From JAAYBT01 sp964404395 (GTDB lineage: Bacteria; Bacillota; Clostridia; Acetivibrionales; DTU013), in assembly GCA_964404395.1 (NCBI GenBank), contig CAYOKA010000020.1, forward strand, positions 1-24,608: 24,608 bases of DNA, given 5' to 3'. The position numbers and the translations under genes are program-made. The notes below the pieces were generated by a model that did no database searches, had not been told where the DNA came from, and worked only from the letters and a program-made list of their open reading frames with translations. Positions within the stretch are counted from its first letter, which is position 1. Each line of letters opens with the position of its first letter. Positions 8,195-15,104 of the stretch are shown here, in pieces.

Positions 8195-8611
8195 TTAAGC
8201 TAGAAAATAAGGAGGTGCATTAGGAAAATGCGAAGCTATTAAAAAGTAGTTAATTTTGCAGACAGAAATTCGACTGCGTAAAGACACAAAACTATGGGTT
8301 TTACGAAAAAAAAGGCCGTTTGCTGTTCCCAAAAATGTCATCATGTAACTATTATTTTTACTGCTTAATAATCTCTGTGCATTTTCGTAGAAAGATGTTT
8401 GTTGAACACAGATAACGGCCATAGGATTTTGATCTACCCTGTCGATGCCTCTGGAGGAAACAGAATCCTGATTTATGTCTGCTTCCTTAAATCCTTGAAT
8501 GAGTATGCCAATGTCAATACTCGAGAATAAGGAAAGAAATAGCATGCAAATAAGGGCCAATAATACAGCTCGAAAACATACTCTGTTTTTAAAAGATTGG
8601 GTATTCTGCAT
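8195..8611 (-). CDS. Hypothetical signal-anchored protein upstream of secDF
   Basis: A 138-residue protein with a basic N-terminus and one hydrophobic segment (about 12-35, VCFRAVLLALICMLFLSLFS) that would act as a signal peptide or anchor. The rest is polar with scattered cysteines and no recognised motif. The start is well supported: AGAGGAG lies 8 nt before the ATG. The gene ends 45 bp before secDF and is 164 bp downstream of the HD-domain gene, so it is probably in the secDF transcript. The C-terminal third (FLGTANGLFFRKTHSFVSLRS onwards) looks atypical. A frameshifted or decayed C-terminus cannot be excluded. Confidence 0.55.
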   Translation of the reverse strand: MQNTQSFKNRVCFRAVLLALICMLFLSLFSSIDIGILIQGFKEADINQDSVSSRGIDRVDQNPMAVICVQQTSFYENAQRLLSSKNNSYMMTFLGTANGLFFRKTHSFVSLRSRISVCKINYFLIASHFPNAPPYFLA

Positions 8612-8648
8612 GCTTTAGCTCCTCTGTGTATATTGAATACCAGTCAAT

Positions 8649-8671
8649 AAACGCATTTTACGTTTGCGTTT
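8649..8671. repeat. Short inverted repeat upstream of the anchored-protein gene
   Basis: AAACGCA (8649-8655) and TGCGTTT (8665-8671) form a perfect 7-bp inverted repeat with a 9-base spacer. It lies 38-60 bp upstream of the ATG at 8611 in AT-rich DNA. It could be an operator or a small hairpin; no function can be assigned. Confidence 0.3.
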
Positions 8672-8775
8672 ATACAATATATCATGATTTTTAGTAAAAA
8701 ACAATTTTAAATAATAATGCTTTCAACTCTCAATTTATTCTTTTTGATCTAAAGCTAAATATGGCATTTAGACAA

Positions 8776-9462
8776 TCATATCAACTTTGAGTCATTAATA
8801 AACAATTGAAACTGCAATTCCAAAAACGCAGCTGCCCTTCGGTTCATTGTCATTCTTCCCAGAAATATTTCAAAATAATCCATGACGGGACAAATTTCAG
8901 TATCTATTTTCAGAACCAGATTAGCCGTTTTCTCTTCGCTATCGACGGAGATAACAGACCTTTCAACAGCGTAATTAACTCTGTCATGAATGTCAAAGGT
9001 CGCAACATCGTAATTTCTAACCCTGCTCCTGTGTACATCAGATTTATCTGCCAGTATTAATGCAGCAGATATGTTGCTGACCGGCGTTCCTGTAAGCTCA
9101 TCATGATTGCCGATGGCCATCATGATTTCTGCAGCCTCCCTGCAACTCATTCCCATACAGGTAAGCATCTCGTAGGCTAAAACAGCCCCCGTATGCGCAT
9201 GATCCGCCCTGTTAACAGCATTGCCTATGTCATGAAGATAGCCGGCTATCCTTGACAGCTCTATTTCTCTTTCAGAAAAGCCAAGCTCTTCCATAATGTT
9301 TCCTGCCGTGCTCGAAACGATCCCCACATGTCTGAAAGAATGCTCTGTATATCCCAATACACGCATCTGCGTTTCAGCAATTTGCAGAAATGTTTTAACT
9401 TCCTCACTTTTCTTAATGTCATGAAATGTAATAATATAATCACCCCTCGCCTTATTCCTCAA
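8776..9462 (-). CDS. HD-domain phosphohydrolase associated with the SCIFF locus
   Basis: A soluble ~228-residue protein of the HD metal-dependent phosphohydrolase superfamily. The site residues are H (FRHVG, ~42), HDIG (~76-79), H (DHAHTG) and the later D (ALILADKSDVHRSRVR). There is no GYP motif, so c-di-GMP activity should not be assumed. The substrate is unknown. Homologues recur between the SCIFF maturase and secDF in Clostridia, to my knowledge. The frame opens at TTG 9462, overlapping scfB by 11 nt with only an AAAGG ten bases upstream. A better GAGGGG site lies inside the ORF, 7 nt before an in-frame ATT (position 9435), which would begin IITFHDIKK. No in-frame ATG occurs before residue 33, so the true start is uncertain. 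Confidence 0.88.
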   Translation of the reverse strand: MRNKARGDYIITFHDIKKSEEVKTFLQIAETQMRVLGYTEHSFRHVGIVSSTAGNIMEELGFSEREIELSRIAGYLHDIGNAVNRADHAHTGAVLAYEMLTCMGMSCREAAEIMMAIGNHDELTGTPVSNISAALILADKSDVHRSRVRNYDVATFDIHDRVNYAVERSVISVDSEEKTANLVLKIDTEICPVMDYFEIFLGRMTMNRRAAAFLELQFQLFINDSKLI

Positions 9463-10840
9463 ATTCTACGGCCTTTGCCCACAATGCGCACTCAAGCCTC
9501 TTTTTTTCCAACTCACAGCCAATGCTATAGGGCTTTTCAAGACAATTGTTAAACTGCCAGGCATTTGCTGCACATCCGCCACTGCAGAAAAATTTAGCCC
9601 AGCACCTCTTGCATTCAGGCTTAGTGTATATGTTTTGTCTGGCAAACATCTGATGTATTTCATTATCTATATAGGTACTATCATTAACATTTCCCATTTT
9701 AAACTGCTCCATCCCGACAAATTGATGACATGGATACAAATCGCCTTCAGGTGTCACAGCAAGGTATTCGTTGCCAGATCCACATCCCTTCATCCTCTTG
9801 ATGACACAGGGACCCTCGTCCAAATCCATCATGAAATGAAAAAAGTTAAAGCCTTCAGCTAGCTTGTGCCTATTAACGTATTCCAGTGCCAGATTCTCAT
9901 ACTCCTCAAACAATACGGAAAGATCCTGCGGCCTGATATCAAAACCGCTGTCCTTTGCTGCAACAACAGGCTCAATGGAAATTTGCTTAAAGCCACGATC
10001 AGCTAAATGGATAACATCCTTTGAAAAATCGAGATTTTCGCGGGTAAAGGTTCCTCTGACATAGTAATTATCTTGACCTCTGGAGTCAGCCATTTCCTTA
10101 ATTTTAGGCAATATACTACTGTAGGTGCCTTTACCATCAACTCTGCAGCGCATCCTGTCGTTGACCTGAGGCCTCCCGTCTATGCTAAGGACCACATTGC
10201 CCATATGCTCATTAATAAACTTCATATTATCTTCATTGAGCAAAAGGGCATTTGTCGTAATCGTAAATCTAAAATTCTTCCCGGTTTCCTTTTCCCTTTC
10301 CAACGCATAAAAGACAATTTCCTTCACTGCTTCGAAGTTAAGCAGCGGCTCTCCTCCAAAAAAGTCCACCTCGAGGTTGAGCCTTTCAGCCGATTTTTTG
10401 ATCAAAAAATCTATTGCTTTCTTTCCCGTATCTACTGACATAAGTGATCTTTCCGCGCCGAAATCGCCTGTTGAGGCAAAGCAGTATCTGCATCTGAGGT
10501 TGCAGTCATGGGCAATGTGCAGGCATAATGCCTTAACCACCGGTTGGCCTTGCGGGATATGTGATTGATTTGTGAAGTAGCCTTCGTAGGGATCCTCTGA
10601 AAAAAGTTGTCCGCAATTTTGCAGTTCTTTCAGCTCCCTAAATGCATCCCAGGCTTCATCTTCGCTATAGCTGTTGGCAAGCTCCTTCACATTTGCAGCT
10701 GCACCCATGTCAGTATCTTCGGGAAGCCCTCGTGAAAACCTTTCCAACAGCTCGTAGGCTAGATCATCCAAAAGGTGAACAGCACCACTATTAACATCAA
10801 GTACTATATTTTTCCCGTGCATCTTAAATTTGTGAATCAT
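9452..10840 (-). CDS. scfB: Thioether cross-link-forming SCIFF peptide maturase (radical SAM/SPASM)
   Basis: This enzyme binds the SCIFF precursor and, by radical SAM chemistry, joins a cysteine sulfur to a threonine carbon. The N-terminal ~95 residues form the RRE-like peptide-binding domain (LDVNSGAVHLLDDLAYELLE). The radical SAM cluster motif is C113-x3-C117-x2-C120 (CNLRCRYC), followed by the GGEPLLN motif. The C-terminal SPASM domain, which holds two auxiliary iron-sulfur clusters, shows CGSGNEYLAVTPEGDLYPCHQ, then CKRCWAKFFCSGGCAANA and a final C in SIGCELEKKRLEC. The 462-residue length is about right for CteB-type enzymes. A GAGGAG site precedes the ATG by about 8 nt. It follows scfA with a hairpin between them and overlaps the HD-domain gene. 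Confidence 0.96.
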   Translation of the reverse strand: MIHKFKMHGKNIVLDVNSGAVHLLDDLAYELLERFSRGLPEDTDMGAAANVKELANSYSEDEAWDAFRELKELQNCGQLFSEDPYEGYFTNQSHIPQGQPVVKALCLHIAHDCNLRCRYCFASTGDFGAERSLMSVDTGKKAIDFLIKKSAERLNLEVDFFGGEPLLNFEAVKEIVFYALEREKETGKNFRFTITTNALLLNEDNMKFINEHMGNVVLSIDGRPQVNDRMRCRVDGKGTYSSILPKIKEMADSRGQDNYYVRGTFTRENLDFSKDVIHLADRGFKQISIEPVVAAKDSGFDIRPQDLSVLFEEYENLALEYVNRHKLAEGFNFFHFMMDLDEGPCVIKRMKGCGSGNEYLAVTPEGDLYPCHQFVGMEQFKMGNVNDSTYIDNEIHQMFARQNIYTKPECKRCWAKFFCSGGCAANAWQFNNCLEKPYSIGCELEKKRLECALWAKAVEFEE

Positions 10841-10867
10841 CTATGGGCTCCTCACTTTAGTTCACAG

Positions 10868-10904
10868 ATAAACAGCGAGGGGTCTTAGCCCCCCCGCTGT
10901 TTAT
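10868..10904 (-). terminator. Attenuator-like hairpin between scfA and scfB
   Basis: A 10-bp perfect stem (10868-10877 with 10895-10904) extends after a one-base bulge through a G4/C4 core. On the minus strand it is followed by only a short U-rich stretch. Its place between the peptide gene and the maturase gene suggests partial termination or mRNA processing, giving more precursor than enzyme. This is an inference from position. Confidence 0.6.
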
Positions 10905-10924
10905 TTGTCAGTCGTGTAATCCAT

Positions 10925-11065
10925 TTATCTGTTTTCGCACTTCTGATTTGCAACGGTGCAGCTTGTCTTACATGCAGACTGGCATGATGTCTGGCATTCA
11001 CCGCAGCCTGATTTCTTAATATCCTTCTTTAGGTTTGGATTGTTAATCGTCTTTATGTGCTTCAT
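10925..11065 (-). CDS. scfA: SCIFF ribosomal peptide precursor (six cysteines in forty-five)
   Basis: The precursor of a ranthipeptide-type RiPP. The 46-residue product begins MKHIKTINNPNLKKDIKK, a basic leader recognised by the maturase. It then carries six cysteines at 21, 24, 28, 32, 36 and 43 in the pattern CxxCxxxCxxxCxxxCx6C, with the invariant-looking core GCGECQTSCQSACKTSC. In the studied C. thermocellum peptide (CteA) the cross-link joins Cys32 to Thr37, as I recall it; both residues are at those positions here. A GGAGGG site lies 7 nt before the ATG. The modified peptide's role and fate are unknown, and no dedicated protease or exporter lies next to it. Confidence 0.96.
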   Translation of the reverse strand: MKHIKTINNPNLKKDIKKSGCGECQTSCQSACKTSCTVANQKCENR

Positions 11066-11101
11066 GTATATTCCCTCCGCCCTTTGTTAACTGCATTGAA
11101 C

Positions 11102-11130
11102 ATTATAGCATAATCACAAAATATTGAAAA
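11102..11130 (-). promoter_or_regulatory. Sigma-A promoter of scfA
   Basis: On the minus strand TTTTCA (11125-11130) and a perfect TATAAT (11102-11107) are 17 bp apart. Initiation near 11095 would leave a leader of about 30 nt before the scfA ATG. The promoter lies in the divergent region shared with the TIGR04086 gene. Confidence 0.7.
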
Positions 11131-11205
11131 GAACTAATATGTTCTATTCCTGCCTGTACCGTAATATTTATATTGTATGGAGCAAAACATAAGGGAGTAG
11201 ATTTC

Positions 11206-11616
11206 ATGCCAAGTATTACGAATCTCAATGTAAAACCAATCGGTTATGAAAAGCTAAATGTGGTTTCGTTGATGAAGGGACTTCTCGTTTCTTATATAAT
11301 TACTATCCCGGTATTCATGCTGCTCGCTTTAATCCTGACAAATACAGATTTCCCTCAACGACTGATTACTCCTGCAGTTGTCGTTACAACCGTCATAAGT
11401 GTTCTGACAGCAGGTTTTGTATCGACCAGAGGAGTCCGCAATAAGGGTTGGCTCAACGGCGGCATTGTCGGTTTAATATATATGACAATACTGTATTTAA
11501 TCAGCAGCTTGATATACAACGATTTTACCATTGATAAATACGTCATAACCATGACAGTGATAGGGATAACCTCCGGAGCAATCGGCGGAATAGTGGGAAT
11601 AAACACCAAATCATAA
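11206..11616 (+). CDS. TIGR04086 family membrane protein
   Basis: A 136-residue protein with four predicted membrane helices: about 24-45, 55-72, 82-100 and 112-131. The tight RGVRNKGWLNGGIVG loop before helix three and the glycine-rich last helix (GITSGAIGGIVGI) match the TIGR04086 family, which typically lies near yajC and the SCIFF genes in Clostridia. Function is unknown. The frame opens at a TTG at 11173, but GGGAG sits 8 nt before the ATG at 11206, so I start there. It is transcribed divergently from scfA. Its stop codon overlaps the convergent dnaK stop by 6 bp. Confidence 0.88.
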   Translation: MPSITNLNVKPIGYEKLNVVSLMKGLLVSYIITIPVFMLLALILTNTDFPQRLITPAVVVTTVISVLTAGFVSTRGVRNKGWLNGGIVGLIYMTILYLISSLIYNDFTIDKYVITMTVIGITSGAIGGIVGINTKS

Positions 11617-13335
11617 ATATGGATTAATTACAGCTTCCAGCTCATTGCATGCTGATGTCATCTCATCGGCATTTTTGCTGCGCAAAGCCTTTTGTCCTGC
11701 CTTCAAAGGCTCTTTAAGTGCTGCCCTTAAATCTTTGCGAGCCTGCTTATCCTTGCTTTTCGCTACCTTTCTCTCCACCTCTACAGCTTGATATAGAAGG
11801 CTCTGTAATCGTTTATAGAGCTCGGACTCCTGTCGAAATTTCTCGTCATCGCCGGCGTATTGCTGTGCATCTTTTATGGCCTTTTGTATATCCTCATCAC
11901 TCATATTAGATGAAGCTTCGATAGTAATCTCCTGTTCCCTGCCGGTTTTCAGGTCTTTTGCTCCGACATTAACAATGCCGTTAGTATCAATAGAAAATGT
12001 TACTACTATCTGTGGTATGCCTGCCATTGCTCTCTCTATGCCTTTCAATTTGAACTTGCCCAAGGTTTTGTTCTGACTTGCCCTGGGACGCTCTCCCTGT
12101 AGCACATGTATTTCCACCGATGACTGGAAATTAGCAGCAGTGGTGAATACCTGGCTTTTTGAAATAGGAATCGTCGTGTTTCGTTCAATTACATGCGTAC
12201 ATATACCACCTATCGTCTCTATGCCGAGAGACAATGGTGTAACGTCCAATAGCAACAGCCCATTTACTGTGCCAATCAGCACACCGCCCTGCACAGCGGC
12301 ACCTATTGCCACGCACTCGTCGGGGTTAATGCCCTTGAAGCCCTCCCTGCCGGTTATGCCTTTAATCTTATCCTGCACGGCGGGTATTCGTGTGGAACCG
12401 CCCACCATCAATACCTTCCCTATATCGTTTTTAGTAATATGAGCATCCTCCATGGCTTGCTGTACCGGAGCGGCAGTAGCTTCTACCAGATGAGCTGTCA
12501 GGTCGTTGAATTTGGCTCGCGATATTGAAATGCTCATATGGAGTGGCTTTCCGCCGGATTCAATAAGATAAGGCAAGTTAATATCGGCGTTCACGGAAGC
12601 AGAAAGATCTTTTTTAGCCTGCTCTGCTGCCTCCTTCAATCGCTGCATTACGCCGGGGTTTCCGGACAGGTCAATCTTATGTTCTTTCTTAAACTCGGAT
12701 ATAAGCCAGTCAATTATACATGCATCGAAGTCGTCGCCTCCCAGCCGATTGTTGCCGGCTGTAGCCAACACCTCTATCACTCCGTCCTTGATGTCAAGCA
12801 CCGACACGTCAAAGGTGCCTCCACCAAGGTCAAATACCAATACCTTTTGCCTTTCCTCTTTATCAACTCCATAGGCAACCGCTGCGGCAGTTGGTTCGTT
12901 TATGATACGTTGTACGGTAAGTCCTGCAATGGTTCCCGCATCCTTGGTAGCCTGTCTTTGGGAATCGGTGAAATAAGCAGGTACTGTTATAACCGCATCG
13001 GTCACAGTCTCACCAAGATAATCCTCTGCATCACTTTTCAACTTACCCAGAATCATCGCTGCTATTTCCGGCGGAGTAAAGACCTTCCCATCAATTTTCT
13101 TTTTCCAGCCGCCGCCCATCTCACGTTTAATTGAGCTAATAGTACGGTCAGCGTTAGTTACTGCCTGCCGAATGGCAACCTGCCCCACTAAACGCTCACC
13201 GGTCTGTGAAAATGCGACAACAGAGGGAGTAGTACGAGAACCTTCTGCATTTGCTATTATTGCGGGTTTGTCGCCCTCCATAACTGCTACACAAGAATTA
13301 GTAGTACCAAAGTCTATTCCGATGATTTTTCCCAT
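11611..13335 (-). CDS. DnaK-type Hsp70 chaperone, short paralog
   Basis: An ATP-driven Hsp70 that would bind clients with the help of its neighbouring J protein. The nucleotide-binding domain (about 1-355) keeps IGIDFGTTNS, the ATPase lysine in SIKREMG, DLGGGTFDVSVLD and VGGSTRIPAVQ. The linker LLLLDVTPLSLGIETIGG is intact. The beta substrate-binding domain contains VLQGERPRASQNKTLGKF, and a helical lid follows. At 574 residues it is ~35 shorter than standard Gram-positive DnaK and ends at VINPYL without the disordered acidic tail. There is no grpE or hrcA nearby, so this is probably a second, specialised Hsp70. The ATG has GGAGG 8 nt upstream. It lies 84 bp after the J-protein gene. Confidence 0.93.
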   Translation of the reverse strand: MGKIIGIDFGTTNSCVAVMEGDKPAIIANAEGSRTTPSVVAFSQTGERLVGQVAIRQAVTNADRTISSIKREMGGGWKKKIDGKVFTPPEIAAMILGKLKSDAEDYLGETVTDAVITVPAYFTDSQRQATKDAGTIAGLTVQRIINEPTAAAVAYGVDKEERQKVLVFDLGGGTFDVSVLDIKDGVIEVLATAGNNRLGGDDFDACIIDWLISEFKKEHKIDLSGNPGVMQRLKEAAEQAKKDLSASVNADINLPYLIESGGKPLHMSISISRAKFNDLTAHLVEATAAPVQQAMEDAHITKNDIGKVLMVGGSTRIPAVQDKIKGITGREGFKGINPDECVAIGAAVQGGVLIGTVNGLLLLDVTPLSLGIETIGGICTHVIERNTTIPISKSQVFTTAANFQSSVEIHVLQGERPRASQNKTLGKFKLKGIERAMAGIPQIVVTFSIDTNGIVNVGAKDLKTGREQEITIEASSNMSDEDIQKAIKDAQQYAGDDEKFRQESELYKRLQSLLYQAVEVERKVAKSKDKQARKDLRAALKEPLKAGQKALRSKNADEMTSACNELEAVINPYL

Positions 13336-13419
13336 ATATTTATCCTCCGTTATTAATTATTGTCTGCTCTATCTGCAAGCGGCAGTGCTACTTGCCTAAT
13401 GTAGTATTTGAATAGCCGC

Positions 13420-14124
13420 TCAACAAGGGCGGCAACAGAAAAAGCACAGTAAATTCGCCAGCATTATCTGAAAGAGGGTACGTCCCATAACCTGCATATC
13501 AAAACCTCTATTTTGTCCTCTTTGCTGATATGTGAAGCCACCCTGCTGCAGTTGTAGCAACAGTTGCCGGTACTTCACATTGCCCGGATCCTCTTGTACC
13601 GCCTGTTCGGCATGATTCAGTGCCGTTACCCTGTTACCCATTCCTGCATTCGCTAAAGCGCTAAAGTAATACCACTCTGCATTCCGTTCACTTAATTGCG
13701 AAAGCGCCAATAAGGCACTTTGGTACTGTTGATTCCGGATAAGCATTTGTATCTGTCGAAAGGCAGGCGAAGCTGATGGGTCATTGCTTTGCTGTCCCCA
13801 TGCCTGGCCGAATATTTCGCTAAAAATGTCATCAAACCCTCCAAAACCAAATCCGCCATATGGATTGTTGTAATGGTTACCGCCGGACTGTCCCTGACGT
13901 TGTTGTCCATAGCTTCCATCGGGTCTCTCATAGGAAGTGCCGCCGGTTTTTTCTGTTTTAATCTGCTCATAAGCTGCATTTACACGGCTCATCATTTGCT
14001 CGGCCCCTTTATCACCCGGATTCAGGTCAGGATGATATTTCTTTGCCAGTTTGCGATAAGCAGCTGTAATTTCCTCCTCAGAGGCAGAAGAGCTAAGTCC
14101 AAGTATTTTATACGGGTCTTCCAT
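13420..14124 (-). CDS. J-domain (DnaJ-like) co-chaperone with cysteine-rich C-terminal tail
   Basis: J domains stimulate Hsp70 ATPase, so the partner is most likely the DnaK next door. The J domain covers about 1-65 and contains HPD at 31-33 in KYHPDLNPGDKG. A Gly/Gln/Tyr-rich linker (about 70-115) is followed by a helical TPR-like region (about 125-195, AEWYYFSALANAGMGNRVTA). The zinc and C-terminal domains of classical DnaJ are absent, making this a class C J protein. The last ~20 residues are hydrophobic with cysteines at 227, 230, 231 and 234. The open frame extends 36 codons upstream, but the family start MEDPYKILGL is the ATG at 14124, one base after the DUF5685 stop codon, implying translational coupling. 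Confidence 0.92.
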   Translation of the reverse strand: MEDPYKILGLSSSASEEEITAAYRKLAKKYHPDLNPGDKGAEQMMSRVNAAYEQIKTEKTGGTSYERPDGSYGQQRQGQSGGNHYNNPYGGFGFGGFDDIFSEIFGQAWGQQSNDPSASPAFRQIQMLIRNQQYQSALLALSQLSERNAEWYYFSALANAGMGNRVTALNHAEQAVQEDPGNVKYRQLLLQLQQGGFTYQQRGQNRGFDMQVMGRTLFQIMLANLLCFFCCRPC

Positions 14125-14125
14125 A

Positions 14126-14938
14126 TTATTTATGTGCCCCTTTCCTTCTTTGTACTTTATATTTCTGCCAGACTCCTGAATACAAAATGTTATGCAAAAT
14201 ATGCTGATCTCGCCTAATGGGCAATTTTTCAAACTGGTTGGTGCATTCTGCTATCAGCATAGTAAGCATAGGCTTATAATCTGTACCCTTTTGTGACACT
14301 AATGGATTGTACCTTTGCTTTTTAATATCTGCCCTCTTATCATTCACGGCATCCAGCAAATAGATAAAACGCCCAAGAGCCGCACCCATATTATATAGAA
14401 CATCAGAATAATCATCCTTCTTCCAGACAAATAAGGCCCCCATCAGTTCACCGAAACAGTTGGCAGGCAAATCGGGATTAAGCTCGTTGCTCCTTTCCAT
14501 ACTCCTAAGGCACCGCAAGCTGTCCGTAATTGCCATATGCTGGCTCGGGTTAGTGTCTATTATACCGGCCAGGTATTTCTCAAGAAGTCTGCTCCTTTTT
14601 CCTGCAATAGGGTTATTATCGTCCTTCCAATCATCCACACACTTATAATAGGACAGAAGTATGTTCATATCAGCCGCGTAAGCAGTGACAGAAGTCTGAA
14701 TATAATAGTTTTTTCGAAGTGGATGTCGAATACAATGCCGACTGTTATGGGTCTCCTCCAGCTCATACAGAGACGACAATAATATGATTAGAAAGGTCAT
14801 ATCATAAGTGAGCGTTGCTCGGCCAATACTACCATAACCGGTAGTTAGTTGATGACACAAACCGCAATAATAATTTCGGTACCGAATCCTTTCTTCTTTT
14901 GACAATGTTTTAGGGTTAATTTCGATATATCCAAACAC
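14126..14938 (-). CDS. DUF5685 family protein
   Basis: A 270-residue, mainly helical protein of unknown function. The hallmarks are RNYYCGLCHQL near the start, LTYDMTFLIILLSSLYE, CIRHPL, YAADMNILLSYYKCVDDW and GRFIYLLDAVNDKRADIKKQRYNP; these match my memory of DUF5685. C25, C28, C69 and H72 could form a metal site. D102, D103, D106 and D107, and D195, D199 and D203, form two aspartate-rich patches. The start is GTG with GAAGGAAG about 10 nt upstream. It is the first gene of a tightly coupled DUF5685/J/DnaK unit, and I believe the same trio recurs in other Clostridia. No signal peptide is seen, so it is probably cytoplasmic or membrane-peripheral. Confidence 0.85.
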   Translation of the reverse strand: MFGYIEINPKTLSKEERIRYRNYYCGLCHQLTTGYGSIGRATLTYDMTFLIILLSSLYELEETHNSRHCIRHPLRKNYYIQTSVTAYAADMNILLSYYKCVDDWKDDNNPIAGKRSRLLEKYLAGIIDTNPSQHMAITDSLRCLRSMERSNELNPDLPANCFGELMGALFVWKKDDYSDVLYNMGAALGRFIYLLDAVNDKRADIKKQRYNPLVSQKGTDYKPMLTMLIAECTNQFEKLPIRRDQHILHNILYSGVWQKYKVQRRKGAHK

Positions 14939-14992
14939 TAGCTACCTGCTTCCTTCTTCTTGCAAGGCATTTGCCCTCATATATAAACACAA

Positions 14993-15060
14993 ATGGCTAT
15001 AAATGGAACAGGATGTAACAATGCCTTAGTAATGTTACATCCCCTTGTCAAAATAGCCAT
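14993..15060. repeat. 68-bp imperfect palindrome between yajC and DUF5685
   Basis: Outer arms of 8 bp (14993-15000 with 15053-15060) enclose a perfect 10-bp inner stem (15011-15020 with 15033-15042). The two ~30-base arms remain alignable throughout, so the whole element is one long hairpin on either strand. No U tract follows on the minus strand, so it is not a typical terminator. It could be a REP-like or decayed MITE sequence, or a 3'-end stabiliser for the yajC message. Confidence 0.6.
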
Positions 15061-15104
15061 ATTAGATGCACTTGTCATAGAAAGTTATCCATAACGGATA
15101 TTTG

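Noticed and set aside
11131..11144. GAAC-N6-GTTC palindrome near the scfA promoter, similar to an SOS box
   Set aside because: The Gram-positive LexA box has GAAC-N4-GTTC; the spacing here is two bases too long.
14126..14232. 36-codon N-terminal extension of the J protein
   Set aside because: It overlaps the DUF5685 gene, precedes the canonical J-domain start and has no suitable ribosome site.
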